From the NCBI GenBank assembly GCA_948567375.1, contig OX419756.1, positions 24,592,552 through 24,656,551 on the forward strand: 64,000 bases of DNA. The letters are read 5' to 3'. A program made the translations under genes and the position numbers. The notes beneath the pieces are model-generated. The model had not been told where the DNA came from. It searched no databases and saw only the letters and a list, made by a program, of their open reading frames with translations. Shown here piece after piece: positions 33,146-45,314 of the stretch (the first letter of the stretch is position 1; every line of letters begins with the position of its first letter). The stretch comes from Lunularia cruciata (taxonomy: Eukaryota > Streptophyta > Marchantiopsida > Lunulariales > Lunulariaceae).

Positions 33146-34044
33146 TCAATTGGCTCCCTCATAATCCCTTCTTTCATGGTAAGTGGAGTTTGGGCAATTC
33201 CTTTGGATATAGCCTCTTCCTCCACAACCAAAAAAATTTCTATCATTCAAATTGTTGGCTGGTTGACCTTCTCTATATGGATAGTTTCCATAATTCCTAG
33301 GCCCTCTCCCTACATTCTGATCTACCTCTCTCTTCTCCCATAGTTGCACCACATTGATCTTGAGATCTGCAAGTTGTTCTGTGATGGTTTGAAGTGGATC
33401 TTTTGGTGAAGGTGCAAGAACTGGAGCAACTTCTACTTGTGGTGCAACCCTTGCCACCAAAGTATCAAAAGTTCCACCATACTTGTAGCCTTGAGGAGGA
33501 TGCACAACCTCCTTCACCACCAAATCACTCTCATCCCCTTCCAAACTCTCCTCCATACAAATTGCGATCTTGATAGTTTCAATCTTGGAAGAAGGTTTTT
33601 TATATCTCACCTTGCTTCTAATTTGTGGTCTCAGTCCTCTCAAAAAATTCTTGGTGAGCACAACTCCTATGCCAATCATAGTAGTCTCCACATCATCTCC
33701 TCCCTTCCTCAACTCTATACAAAATCTAGACTCTAACTTTTCTACTCTTTCCACATAGACTCTCACTTTCTCTCCATCTCCTTGCTTGAGAAAGGTAACT
33801 TTACTCATCAATCTCTCATAAGTCTTATCTCGAAGGAAGTTCTCAATGAGTGTTGAAGTCAAACTCTTCCAAGACTCTTCTTGCTCATCTCTCCTCTCTC
33901 TTTTGGTATTCTGACTCATACCGTGTAAGTGACCCACTCATTCTTCCTCCTCTCATTGTTTCCTATGCAAGATCTCTCAAAGTCTCTCACAAAGGCCTCC
34001 ACATCTTCTCCATCCTTGCCGAAGAAAACCTGAAGTTTCCCCAT
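33146..34044 (-). pseudogene. gag: A1 gag
   Basis: Starts at 34044 with MGKLQVFFGKDGED. About 36 bases are missing near 33940, where A2 reads through LLPDFFEDAALTW, and the frame changes there. From 33937 to 33146 it is open for 263 codons: capsid remainder, PPQGYKYGG, and a zinc knuckle CGGRGYIQRNC in which the His ligand is Tyr. Confidence 0.82.
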
Positions 34045-34344
34045 CTTAACCCTTCACTATCTTTCTTTTCTCTCACTCTATTACTAATAGAGTATATACA
34101 TGACTAACACCATTTGAGAGTAATCCACTGTAGGGAACACAAAAGGTTTAGGTTGCTCCAAGATTTCTATAGCAACATCAAATCCTAAAGTGCATATTAA
34201 TCAAACTCTCATGGATAGTTTATCCATAAGTTGAAAGATTATCTCCATCACTAATCTTGAGAAGTAGCGTATGATAGTGGTAGTATTTTTGTAGTTGTAC
34301 TAAGACTCTCTCCAAGATCCTTCACCAAAGTCTCCAAAAGTGCT

Positions 34345-34563
34345 TTACTCCATTACACTCATGTCCTTTTGGAAGTCCTTCAACTCCACAAACCTCACAC
34401 AACTCCTTGGTCTTAGATCTTCTCCTTCCCAATCTTGGTGAAGAAGGTCCCACATGCAAACCCAAGTCAAGTAATCCTCTCCTTTCCCCATGCATGAGAT
34501 CTCAACTCTCCAGAATTGACCCTTCCTCACAATGTCAATCCAATCTCTCAACTCGTATGTCAC
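34345..34563 (-). pseudogene. A1 ORF0, truncated
   Basis: Remnant of the small zinc-knuckle ORF seen intact at 24495-24896. The C-terminal part (DYLTWVCMWDLLHQDWEG.., then the CVRFVELKDF region shifted in frame) is present. The N-terminal half with the CCHC knuckle is deleted. Upstream (34564-35266) is the non-coding leader. Confidence 0.6.
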
Positions 34564-35266
34564 AATCTTTTGAAATTTCTCACACTTGATAAAAATTGTA
34601 AGGCGTTTGTGCCTACAAAGTTTAAGATCTTTTAATTGAGTTATTTGGCCTAGACATCTTTCTATTCAGCACACATATTTCAGATTTGTTTTGAAAACCA
34701 CCCCCCCGCCCTCACTTTAAAAACTCATAACTCTCAGCAAAAAATGATCTCTCTCTAATTTTTGTGTCAACAGGTAGGATACAATGCACTGAATTTCTTG
34801 AAAAATTTCAGGACAATCCACTAAAGAAATGGCCGACTCTGTACAATTCTCTAGAGAGCATGTAGTTACGGGAGCAATTTACCCTATCATCTTTCAAAAA
34901 TTCTAGCCCAATGGGCATAGTAGCACTCTCAATAATTTCAAGAGTGATAAATGAAAAATAACTCAAGCTATCATGTGTAGAAATTGTAAGTCCAAATCTC
35001 AAACTTGAGATTTTGCCCAAAATCATCTTAATCCCCAAAATCTACAATCCACCTCACACAATCTCTCCAAATCCTCTCAAGTATACAAGATATACAAAAT
35101 CACCTCAAAGACATCATAATGAACTATAGGGTATACAAATGGGTCCAAGTTCTCTAACATAAGTTCAGCCCTCTCCTCCCCTAAAGTTCTCTCCAAGTGA
35201 GCTCTCATATCCTCAATCTGTCTAATATAGAATTGTACGCGGAATGTTATCTTGCCTTCTAGAGAG

Positions 35267-35284
35267 GTCTCGGCAACGGAACTA
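35267..35284 (-). other. Primer-binding site of A1
   Basis: On the minus strand TAGTTCCGTTGCCGAGAC, just inside the 5' LTR; same position and consensus as in A2 and A3, tRNA-Asp-like. Confidence 0.55.
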
Positions 35285-35288
35285 AAAA

Positions 35289-35979
35289 TGTGAGCCGGCA
35301 TGTCTCTCACTCAAGATGAAACTCTGATGGCTATTATGGTAGCGCACCATGGGCTAAGAAGGCAAGGAACCCCAACTCCATCATACTCCTCCAAGGCTAA
35401 CACTCCAAGACTCAAGGCATTGCTCCCTAGAGAACTCAATGAGAGAGAGATAATTACAAATGGAAGGATGATGAGTACCTCCTCAGCCCTCATTTATATA
35501 CTTGTAAAATAGTTATGCACCAAATTTACTAATTACTAGAGTAACTCAAGTTACTAGGCTAAAAGTCAAGTAAAGTCAAAAAGTATAAAAGAATATCCAT
35601 CCACATGCGCATATTCCACTAAGCATGTGATCTTTTCTTGACCTAACAACTAAGTCAAGGATTCCTTCACATGGGCTATCCTTGGACTATAAAAGAATCC
35701 AAAAAAAAAGGCTTGCGGGCCCAAGAGTTCTCAACTCTTTCCTCAAAGCCAAACATCTAGGAATAATACCAAGTTAACGCACTAGAATCCAAAATAATGG
35801 TGCTCATCTTTTCTACTTCCTCTAAAGTAAGGTCCCCTCTATCTTAGCTATGACTAACTTTAGCTTATCATGACTAATGTAGAACCTTCCTTTATTGCTA
35901 TATAAATAATATCTCTCAAGTACTAGTAATACCAAACTAAATATCACAATACTACATGCATGCACAAATGGGTGTTATA
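35289..35979 (-). repeat. LTR-A, 5' LTR of A1
   Basis: 691 bp. The outer terminus is TATAACACCC on the minus strand, where TGTAACACCC is expected (one transition). Followed by the duplicated GATC at 35980-35983, after which E1 resumes. Confidence 0.9.
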
Positions 35980-35983
35980 GATC

Positions 35984-37975
35984 AAACTCAACTCAAGAGT
36001 TTCTTGGGATTGATAGGATTTTATCATCAATTTTTCAAGGATTTCTCCAAGATTGCACAACTTCTTATAGCACTATTGGGCAAGGGGAAGAGGTGGATAT
36101 GTGGGGAACCACACAAGAATTGGCCTTTAAGGAGTTGAAAGATGCATTACTACATGCACCAATCTTAATATGGTATGACCTAAAACGTCCAATCAAGATG
36201 GCTACAGATGCATCAAGTGTAGAAAGTGGAGAAATCCTACAACAGGAATGGTAGGATGGATAGCACCCAATTGCATATTTCTCTTGTAAGTTGCTATTGA
36301 TAGAATGCAACTATCACTCCACCATATGATAAGAGCTGGCCATTGTCCTTGCAACCAAGCATTGTAAGCATTATTTGGGTGAGAAGGCATTTGTGGTAGA
36401 GATGTACCATAAACCTCTAGTCTACCTTGAGACACAAAATGATCTTTCTCATCAACAGATTTGGTGGGCAGAGTGGAGACAACAATTCAACATGAAAATC
36501 AGATATTTGGAGGGCAAGAAGCAACTTGCAGATGCATTACTTGAATGCCGATGGCAAATAATTTGGTGTTGGAAATCAAATGAACCCTGAATTTTGGCCT
36601 AGGATTCTTGTAGCTACAAAAATTGATTCATAGATTGTAAGTGCTCAATCATCCAAAGGCATCACCAACACCCAAGGACTCACATTCCATGATGGTAGGT
36701 TGTGGATCCCAGATGATACGGATCTAAGAACCACCATCCTAGCCATATCATGATTCTGCCATTGCAGGTCACGTTGGAATGGACAAGATCTTGGATGCAA
36801 CCAAATGCCATTACTATTGGCCCAAGTGAGCAACAATGTAATGGAATGTGTTTGGAGCTGCCTACGTTGTGAACAAAATAAACCTTCCAATCAAGCTCCA
36901 ACATGACGCCTCCAACCTCTCCTTACTCCTATGCAGCATTGGGAATACGTAAGCATGGATATGGTTTGTGAATTGCCCAAGACCACCTCTAGGTTTGATT
37001 CCATCATAGTCTTTGTTGACCGCCTCAACAAAATGATTCATGTACATCCTACCACCAAGGATGTTACTGCACTGCAACTAGCCCAATGTACTTAGATGCA
37101 ATCTTTTCCCATCATGGTTTGTCTAAAGTGCTCATCACAGATAGATGCACTCAATTCACTAGTTTAATTTGGAAACACTCTTTGGCTTCTTCAAAACCAA
37201 ATTGGCTATGTCCACAACTTACCATCCACAGATTGATGGACAAAGAAAGAAGGAAAATTGCACTATTGAGGATATGCTTTGGGGCTTCACTTTGCACGAG
37301 CAAGAGAGTCAGAACACCTTACTCCCATTGGTGGAATTCGCTTATAACAATTTGGTGAATGCCTCCACACAAGTCACACCGTTCTTCCTCATGTATGGAG
37401 AGCATCTTTCACACCTTCAAGCTTGATGAAGGTCCATCCGGTGGCTTCCAAGGTTGACATTATCAACACTTTTGTTTCTAGAATCCAACAGGGGGTAGAG
37501 GACACCAAGCATAGGTTGTAGATTGCCCAAAATGAGCAGAAGCAATATGTAGATGCACACAGCCAACACATGGAGTTCAATGTGGGAGATCAAGTCTAGC
37601 TGTCAACCACCAACCCTAAGTTAGTTGGTCCTCCATCCTTCGTCGCATCGGCACCATGGACTATCACCTCAAGCTACTTCCACATATGAAGATCCACCCT
37701 GTGTTTCATGTTTCCTTATTATGTCAATATGCTCCCCGACTGCCCCACTTCTTTTCCATCCAAGAAAGTTGACCTTGTCCAACCTTGTTGATGAGGCAGA
37801 GGAGTATGAGACCAAACGCATTCTCCAAAAATGCATCCGTGGTACTCACCATCCGCATGCAAAATACTTGGTCCATTGGAAAGGGTACCCACTATAAGAG
37901 GCAACATGGGAGCCAAAAACCAACTTGGCCAATGCACCAGTGTTAGTTCAATCTTTTGAGCAACAACTTTGCAAT
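35984..37975 (+). pseudogene. pol: E1 pol, 3' part: RT end, RNase H, integrase, chromodomain
   Basis: Resumes exactly where 2770 stopped (QTQLKSFLGLIGFYHQF, RT thumb). RNase H shows ATDASSVESGE near 36200 and HPIAYFSC. Integrase has its zinc-binding HVGMDK...CLRCEQ region near 36770-36880, the core with SMDMVCELPK (first Asp, about 36957), LITDRCTQF (second Asp, about 37135) and a Glu in the GQRKKENCTIEDML block (about 37245). The C-terminal part ends in a chromodomain at about 37850-37960, with KYLVHWKGYPL and EATWEP. The chromodomain would target integration to modified histones, and its presence identifies a chromovirus. Multiple frameshifts and stops. Confidence 0.87.
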
Positions 37976-37992
37976 GAGGATGTTACATCTTG

Positions 37993-38004
37993 AAAGGAGA
38001 GAGG
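37993..38004 (+). other. Polypurine tract of E1
   Basis: AAAGGAGAGAGG immediately before the 3' LTR; the plus-strand priming site. Confidence 0.7.
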
Positions 38005-38006
38005 TA

Positions 38007-38583
38007 TGTAATACAAGTAGCTGACATATTATCTAGAGGTGAAAATTGGCTTGGTAACATCTAGAAGGATGTTGTGTACAATGGGCTGGTAGATCAGACA
38101 AAGGTGTCACCAAAAAAGTACTTCTACTAATATGGTAGAGGCCAAAAATAGCCTAAAAACTTTAGAACCAATCTTGACGGCCTAAATGGATGAAGTAGGC
38201 CTTGAAAATGGACAGATTTCATAACTAAGGGGGAAATGGCCTTCTCCTCCCATGATTCATCTCATCAAGAGCTTTCCAACAATGCTTCATCCACTTAATT
38301 CTGAGCTCCTTATAGGAAGATTCCCTAAAGATTCCCTTTGGTCAAACCCGTTTGACAAGGACTGACATGTCACCCATCCAAACAACTAATCCAAGGATAG
38401 AGCTTGCTGACATGTCACCAATCTATGTATCTGATCTAAGGGTGGAACTTACTTTGAGGGGATCCTCTTTACTATATAAGAAAGACAAGGTGCTCCTTTG
38501 GGGCATCAACGGATTGAGTGTGAAACCTGTGTTTTCTCTCTTGTATCTCTCTGGGAGAGTTCTCTTGTGATCAGAGTATTACA
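38007..38583 (+). repeat. 3' LTR of E1
   Basis: 577 bp, bounded by the perfect inverted termini TGTAATAC and GTATTACA, preceded by a polypurine tract and containing a TATA box (TATATAA at 38473-38479). The 5' partner is not in the window. Confidence 0.8.
38473..38479 (+). promoter_or_regulatory. TATA box of E1 LTR
   Basis: TATATAA about 105 bp before the LTR end, a normal position for a chromovirus LTR promoter. Confidence 0.55.
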
Positions 38584-41405
38584 ACTATGCATCCTTGGAT
38601 ATTTTGGCATTTGAGATTTTTGGGCACCTTCATCATGACTTTGATAGTCTCCTCAAGAGGTTCTTTTCTTGAGGAGATGTGATGGATGATGGCTATCTGT
38701 CTAGCCATGCTCACATCTTACTATACACAACAAGTCCTAATCACTTTACAACACTCTTAGGCCTTCATAGACTACCAATAACAATAGGAATACCCAGTAT
38801 GACTAGGATCTTCCCCACTTACCACATATACCATTGGAGGATCCCTACTGCATCGTTCAAGAGTAAACTACCTTCTTCTTTGCTTCTTCAATGCATACTA
38901 TTAGGGTGCTTTTTCCCCTTTTTGCATCTTTGGGCTACTCTCATGGTTTTGTTTATCATTGTTTGCCACTTGGGACACTTGAGCCTTGTACACTCTAATA
39001 GCCTTATATTTTTCTATTGTGCTTCATTTTTAGTGGTTTATAGTATAGAAATTATGCAAGTTTTAGCAAATTAGTTTGCTCTTGGAGTGGTCACGTTATT
39101 GTCAATTATGGTAATAAAGTTTAGGATATGTGTTACATTTGGGTCCTCCTCATGGGACCAAAAGCTTAGCTAACACAATACTATAGTAGGAGACACTATA
39201 CTAACTTGGCTTTGGAGTAGTGAGACAATGTAACCTTAAATCACTTTCATTATTTACCTCTTTTTACAATAGAGGTGCTATTATTCTTCACTAGGTTGCA
39301 TCACATCACTATGGTTCAATAACAAAAACCACATAGAAAACACAAAGGATGGGATAACCCTATCAAGCGGTACAAGGGTGAGAGAAAATAGGTAAAATGG
39401 GGCTAAACTGCAACAGAGTTGATATGAGAAATCTACCCTATTGCACCTAAAATATCCAACTATGCAAATTGTACAATCTACAAACAACTAGAGCATCTAA
39501 AGAAACAACACCTAGTGCTTTCCTATGGATTGCACCGACCACTACCTTTTGTAGAGTAATGAACACATGATATCTCAAATGTGCTACAAAGTATGAGAAT
39601 GAAAATGATACCCATGGCAACCAACATGATAAACTCTTGCGCGTCCACTAACAAATATGTTGTATAGCATATCCATCACTCCCTATTACTCCAAGGCTAG
39701 AGGAAATCCAAAACTCCTAACCCTAAACTCCAGGGCTAGAGGAAATCCAATAATCCATTGGGTATCGGTCCTTATGTAGATAAAGTAGCTTTTATCCTCG
39801 TTTTATATAAAAGATAAGGATTTTATATGAGCTTGTAGGAAACGATGAAGAAGTCCTGGCGGGTACCTTTCGCATAAGGATCCGGAGATGCCCGCATTTA
39901 CCCACATAACAGATATCCATGATTGCTTGCCCATCACGATAAACAAATAAAGGAACGGATCAGAACCCCATTATGACCTCGATACAAGGGCCACTGACGT
40001 TTATAGTTACTGACCAGAAGGCACTGAACCATGCTATGCTTTTGCTTGTGCAGTATCGCCACGGTTCTCTTTTGATTATATTGAAAAAATTGTAACTGAT
40101 TGCCGGTCGGCTTGCAGGTCTCATGGTCCACTGACGTCGTAGTCTTACGGAAAAGGCGACCGCCTAGGATGACAAGAAGGATGGAAGACCCCATCAAGCC
40201 GTACTAAGAAAAGATACAGAAAGTAAAATGAGGCTAAGCCCCAATCGTTTCTGTATGAGAAATCAAGGCCCTGTTACATTTTCCAATCGACACTCGTCGT
40301 TTTGTATGCTTTGTACGTTTGGCACAATGAACAACGCATACAAGATAGCTGAATTTTCAATAATTTTCGTGGTTCACTGTCGTTTTGCGTTTTCATTCTG
40401 CACTAAATTCAAATGCTCTAGTTTCCACTGCACTAAGTTCAACTGGTCTGCTTGCATCAGGAATCTGCTATACAGACGGTCAGTTTTATCAGACTCATGT
40501 TCCACAAGGCTCGTGGTTGGTACCAACTCTGACTAGTAGTCGGTACTTGGTACCAACAATCTAAAATACATCGCAGCCGATTCCACCATGGTTCCCACGT
40601 TTCGTGCAGGTCTCCTGTGAGCTTAAAGCATATAGGGAATTGTAGCCGCTTGTTGAGTGCTACCTCTGATGATAAGTTTCCATAACGTGGTAAGTTCTAT
40701 ATTTCATAGACGCGCACAGGTGCCTCATGCAACAGGAAGTTCTCCAGATTGTCATGACATACATCTAAGATTACCTTGTTATGTTACATGTGAAGAAAGT
40801 TCACATTCTTTCCCAACATGAGGTAAATAGGGTATATCTCACAATAATCAATCTCATGAGTAAAAAGGAACCGTTTAAGCCACGGCATCTGCACTCTTTG
40901 GAATCGTAAATCTCAAGAATACCGTTTATGAGAGTTGGTTTTTGATTCCTTGGTACCCGAGATCTATTCGACAACATTAGTTATAAGCAATGAAAGACCA
41001 TGCATGGCCTCCGGATTTACATCATCATCAAATTTGCATTTCTATCCATTATTTTCTTCGATTCATATAATTTATTCTTTAATCGTCTTATGGGGTTGAC
41101 TGTTCAATATTGAAACGCGGGCTTTTGAAAGGTTCAAATCTACACGGGTGGACTACTTCCGTAACAATTTTCAGAACCAACCCAGACCCCATCTCAAACC
41201 AAGGGACTGGTACTAAATCAATTACATAGGCAATGCATGTAGTTTCCTTGCGATTAACATTAGCAAGAAAACTAGGCCGTGTGTGAAAATAAGAAGCGTG
41301 TGAAAATAAGAAGAATGGGAAGTGATCTCGTTACGCGGTCCAAAGCTCAAGTTGCTCATGAAGAAGTGGAGAGAAAGAAGGTGGAGGCAAAGCATGTTGA
41401 GGGGG
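38584..41405. other. Spacer without recognisable genes
   Basis: 2.8 kb with no convincing protein frame, RNA gene or element end. It contains a 10-bp hairpin (38649-38676), a short tandem duplication (about 39685-39750) and a weak repeat pair (about 39345-39445 and 40170-40270). Part of it (39800-41200) appears less AT-rich than the flanks. It may be original flanking DNA or a very old, unrecognised repeat. Confidence 0.5.
38649..38676. other. Perfect 10-bp hairpin
   Basis: CTCCTCAAGA and its complement TCTTGAGGAG separated by 8 bases. Not T-rich downstream; role unknown. Confidence 0.5.
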
Positions 41406-42530
41406 TGTAACAACATAGCAAGTATCATTTTTGAAGTAATCAATTGTTTGTTCTCACATAGATACAAGTCAAAAATGGTCAAATACAAAGTAAACAATAA
41501 TACAACAGTTCTTCTTGGTTTCATCTTTAGACTCTTGAGTAAAAACAACACCCAAAAGAGAGTAACAAGCACTCAATTGTAGTCTTGTCACAAATTAATA
41601 GCCATAAACAGTGGGACACCATATCCTTGGGGTTCAACTTTGCTTCCTTGACCTTGGGATGGATATTGACACAATCTTCTCCCATCCAGTTCTGGCAAAT
41701 TATTCATCCTCTTCTTGAATCTCCACCATCTAATGTTGCTTGTCTTTATTTGCGTCTCAATGAAGATCTGGATGAAAGTGTGACAACATCGTCGTCTTCT
41801 CCTTGGAGCTGAGCAGGTTCAAACTCAAATAGAGACATGCCACAAATGGTACAAAGTAATGGGGGTGGCAGATTCATTCTCCAATTCCTGATCATCTACC
41901 TTGTTCTATGGTAAAAACACTTTGCCCAATTCCCCATCTCTCTTGCGAACATGAGGTGAAAGTGCTCCATCACGTAGGTGGTTTGCTTTGGCTTCAGCAC
42001 GGCCATCAGAGCCCCAATGATACTTCACCTCATCAAAGTTTATAAGTGTCCACCTTGTACCCATTCTTTGTGCAAGATGCATTGAAGGTATTCCTCAACT
42101 CTTTAGTGTCCTCTGCAAAATCACACTTCCGATAGAAGGTGATTCCTATCACATCTCCTGCTTCTCTCCCCAACATGAGTCTCCACTCCGACTTTTTCCA
42201 TCAAGTTGGATTCCCTCTCTTCTGCTCCACCGCACGACCATCTATACAATTGTTTGCAGCAATTTTTGCCATGAAACCTAGAAACTCAAATTCCAGTTCT
42301 AGACCAGAAATATAATCCAAATTTGGGTCAAGACTTTGATCCTAGCTATCATGTTTAACCTCCAAATTGTAGGATTCCACATTGCAAGTCCCAAAACCTG
42401 TTTGGTGCCCTTCAGTGGCATTGGATTGGATCTAAATATACAATTCCTCTCTTCTTTTCTCCATTTGGCTTCAACAATACACTTCTTATTTAAAACTAAA
42501 AAAAAAATAAAAAAAATAATGGGTACCACA
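41406..42530 (-). repeat. LTR-B', 3' LTR of B4, internally deleted
   Basis: On the minus strand starts TGTGGTACCC (right end, next to the polypurine tract) and ends TTGTTACA (left end, 41406). Only 1.1 kb: most of the coiled-coil gene is gone. The part 41590-41770 does not match LTR sequence that I recognise. No obvious target duplication on the left (GGGGG). Confidence 0.78.
41770..42421 (-). pseudogene. LTR-encoded coiled-coil protein, copy 8, N-terminal remnant
   Basis: Starts MPLKGTKQVLGLA at 42421 and keeps WRLNMIARIKVL near 42330, then scattered pieces of the N-terminal domain to about 41800 (RNWRMNLPPPLLC, altered). The coiled-coil half is deleted. Many stops. Confidence 0.65.
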
Positions 42531-42545
42531 TATCCCCTCCCTCAA
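42531..42545 (-). other. Polypurine tract of B4
   Basis: On the minus strand TTGAGGGAGGGGATA, directly abutting the LTR start TGTGGTACCC. Confidence 0.75.
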
Positions 42546-42559
42546 ATGTGAGCATCTCC

Positions 42560-43735
42560 ATGAACATCAGCTTCATCTCTTCTTAACACTTTTGTGTCCA
42601 CGGTCCAATATCTTATGACTCCACCCATTTACATGAGTGGCAAAAGGATTTCCTTCCAAGTTTGCTATTTGAATAGATCCATTGTCATAAATATGCATCA
42701 CTTGGTATAGCCACATCCACCTTAGGTGCAGCTTGCCTAGAAATATACAATATTTGGCGGTTGTCATACAATAACACTAAGTCTCACTCTTGAAAAACAA
42801 GAGGCTATAATCTCTTATCATGCTTAACTTTCCACTAAGCTTGTATCTCCTTTGTAGTTTTCATTGCATCATTTCTCTTCTCTTCTAGTCATATCAGTTG
42901 TTGGATCCAAAGATTTCTTCCTTTAACAATTGTTCCTCACATAGGATCCAATATGATTGCATTTCAAATCCAACTAGTAGTATAGGATGCAATCCATAAG
43001 TTAAGAAATATGGAGTTTGCCTAGTGGTAATCTTATTTGTGGTTTTGTATGCCCACAAAACTGTAGGTAGCTTTTTATCCCAATCATAGGCATAATTGAC
43101 AATAGACTTATTCAAAATTTTACACAATAATCTATTTGCCTTCTCTTTCAATCCATTTGCTTTTGGATTGTATGGAGTTGTCTTCCAATGCTTTATTTGA
43201 GAATACTTGGTTAATTCCTCCACAAGTGAATTCAAAAAATGAGTCCCTTGGTCACTGGCCAATTCTTGAGGACATTTATAATGGGAGAATGATGTTCCAA
43301 ACAAAAAATTTGGCTATAGTTTTTGCATCATCTCTCCAAGTTGCCTTGGCTTCAAACATTTTAGTAGCATAATTAATGCATACTAAAATGTACCTCTTCC
43401 TTGTGAATCAAGTGACCGATTGAACCAAACCCACAAAATCAATATTCTATTCCTCAAATGGGACCAATGGCAGAAATGGTCTCAAGGCCATTGGGTAGTA
43501 GCTATTGGTTTCCCATTCTCTAACAAGCATCATAACTTTGGATATGGGCTTGAGTATCCTTATACATCATAGGCCACCAATACCCTACCGTGAGAATTTT
43601 CTTCATTGTGTTCTTCAAAGCATAATGTCCTCCCAAAGATTCCAAGTGTAAGGAATCAATTATTGCTCCTACTTTGTATGCTTCCAAGCACCTACAAAGT
43701 ACTTAATCTTCATCCATTTTAAACAAAATGTTGTG
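42560..43735 (-). pseudogene. pol: B4 integrase
   Basis: Read 43735 to 42560. A zinc-binding start (decayed, about 43700-43540), then NIDFVGLVQSVT with the first catalytic Asp near 43440. From 43304 an open run of 136 codons holds LASDQGTHFLNSLVEEL (second Asp), the YNPKANGLKEKANRLL block (catalytic Glu) and LWAYKTTNKITTRQTPYFLTYG. The C-terminal part decays toward 42580 and ends before the polypurine tract, with no chromodomain seen. Confidence 0.84.
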
Positions 43736-45314
43736 ATTTAGTTAATATGGTCCCATTTTGCTCTGGGTCCAATCCCTTTGAACGTTGGAAAGTATGCAGA
43801 TAATGATATTCTTCAAATACATTGTACTTTGCATTGCCATCAAATGGTAAAGATCTTCATCAAGAAACCAATCATCAACCTCTAGATCTTGGTCTTGAGT
43901 CTCTAACTTGGACAGGAAGTCCACATGCAACCTTCCCCACTTGTATAGTGTATGTGGATTCTTGTAACAATAAGATCCATCATGCAATTTGCCCATAACA
44001 ATCTGCCTTCTTCACCAAATATTGCAGTGCATAATGGTCCACGTGGAATACAAACTCATATCTTAGCAAGTAGTAGCAAATCTTGTTGCAAGCATACACC
44101 ATTTTGAGTACTTATTTTTCAGTACTATGTAGTTCTTCTCTACAATTGGAAGCTGTTGGCTAGCATAATAGATAGGATAGTCCTTCTTCTTCTCATCCTT
44201 CTAGCTGAAAACTACACCTGTTGCCATGGACAAAGTATCCACATACACATAAAAAGGGACATCCCCATTCGGAGCCCCCATAATTGGTGCTCCCACCAAT
44301 TTCTTCTTCAACACCTAGAAAGCTTCTTCTTGTTCTACTTCCCACAAATAGTGTTCATATTTCTTCAAGAGCTTTGTCAAAGGTGCAACTAGCACCATAT
44401 AGTTAGACACAAAGCATCTATAATATCCAACATGTCCCAAGAATGCTCTTAGCTCCCAAATATTTTTGGGGGACTCCAAAGTTGAGATTACTTTCACCTT
44501 CTCAACAACAACTTCAATACCTTGGCTTGAGACCCAATGCCCCAATAGAATTCCTTCTTTCATTGCAAAGAAGCATTTCTCTAGATGTGAAGACAAGTTG
44601 GTAAAATTGCACCTTTCAAAAAAAATTCAAAGGTAGTCCAAATGTGCCTCTCTTTGGCCAAACATGCAAAAATCATCAATGAAAACATCCACAGAAAGTC
44701 CTTAAAATCACATTCATCATCCATTGGAAAGTAGCAAGAGCATTACATAATACAAAGGGAATATGGTTGTATGAAAATGTGCCCTAGTCAGTAGTGAAGG
44801 TGGTCTTATCCTTATCTTCTTCTTGAATGGATACTTGATTGTAGCTTGAAAATTCATCAAGAAAATTGAAACAAGGATGACTGGCTACTTGGTCCAAAAT
44901 GGTATAAATAAAGTGCAAAGGATGATGGTCCTTTCTCATTACTATGTTCAGCTAGATAAATTCTTGGCACACTTGTATCTTGCTCATCTTCTTCTTTGGC
45001 ACAATGATGATGGGAAAAACCCATTCATCGCTCAAGATTGGAAAATTATTTCTGGCCCCCAAGTACTTATCAATTTCATCTTTCACCAAAAGTGAGTACT
45101 TTGGATTTAGGTGGTATTGATGGTGCCAAACTGGAATTACACCCTCAATTAGATCGATCCAATTTTTCCCAAATTGTTTAGGGATTCCTGACATTTGATC
45201 ATTTGACAAGGAAAATACATCCTGGTACTCAATAAATAGGGCAATGTACCATGCCAATTTATCTAGAGTGACTATCTTGGATCTGTTCAATACTTTTCCT
45301 TCTTCTAAGACCAC
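43736..45314 (-). pseudogene. pol: B4 reverse transcriptase and RNase H
   Basis: Read 45314 to 43736. RT: DKLAWYIALFIEYQDVF, DEWVFPIIIVPKKK, a decayed middle, then the catalytic FIDD near 44667-44678 (in DVFIDDFCMFG), and the thumb 44596-44315 with LRAFLGHVGYYRCF. RNase H runs 44310-43850 with stops and carries LSKLETQDQDLE near its end. The order and spacing match B1 and B3. Confidence 0.83.

Larger units (their letters stand above)
2771..35979 (-). mobile_element. Family A element A1 with everything nested in it
   Basis: Minus-strand Ty3/gypsy element bounded by LTRs 2771-3462 (3' LTR) and 35289-35979 (5' LTR). It is flanked by the 4-bp duplication GATC (2767-2770 and 35980-35983). E1's RT frame is continuous across the flanks, which confirms the boundaries. 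The element's own sequence is 2771-3981 and 29787-35979; the intervening 26 kb are later insertions. About 100 bp of its integrase are missing between the two parts. Confidence 0.88.

Noticed and set aside
38679-39074. 131-codon open frame
   Set aside because: Low-complexity Leu/Ser/His composition, no motif, no second copy, no gene-like context.
39685-39750. Telomere-like CTAACCCTAAAC
   Set aside because: Only one unit inside a short imperfect duplication; not a telomeric array.
40228-40536. 102-codon open frame in the spacer
   Set aside because: Cys/Phe/Ser-rich translation without recognisable domain; length expected by chance.
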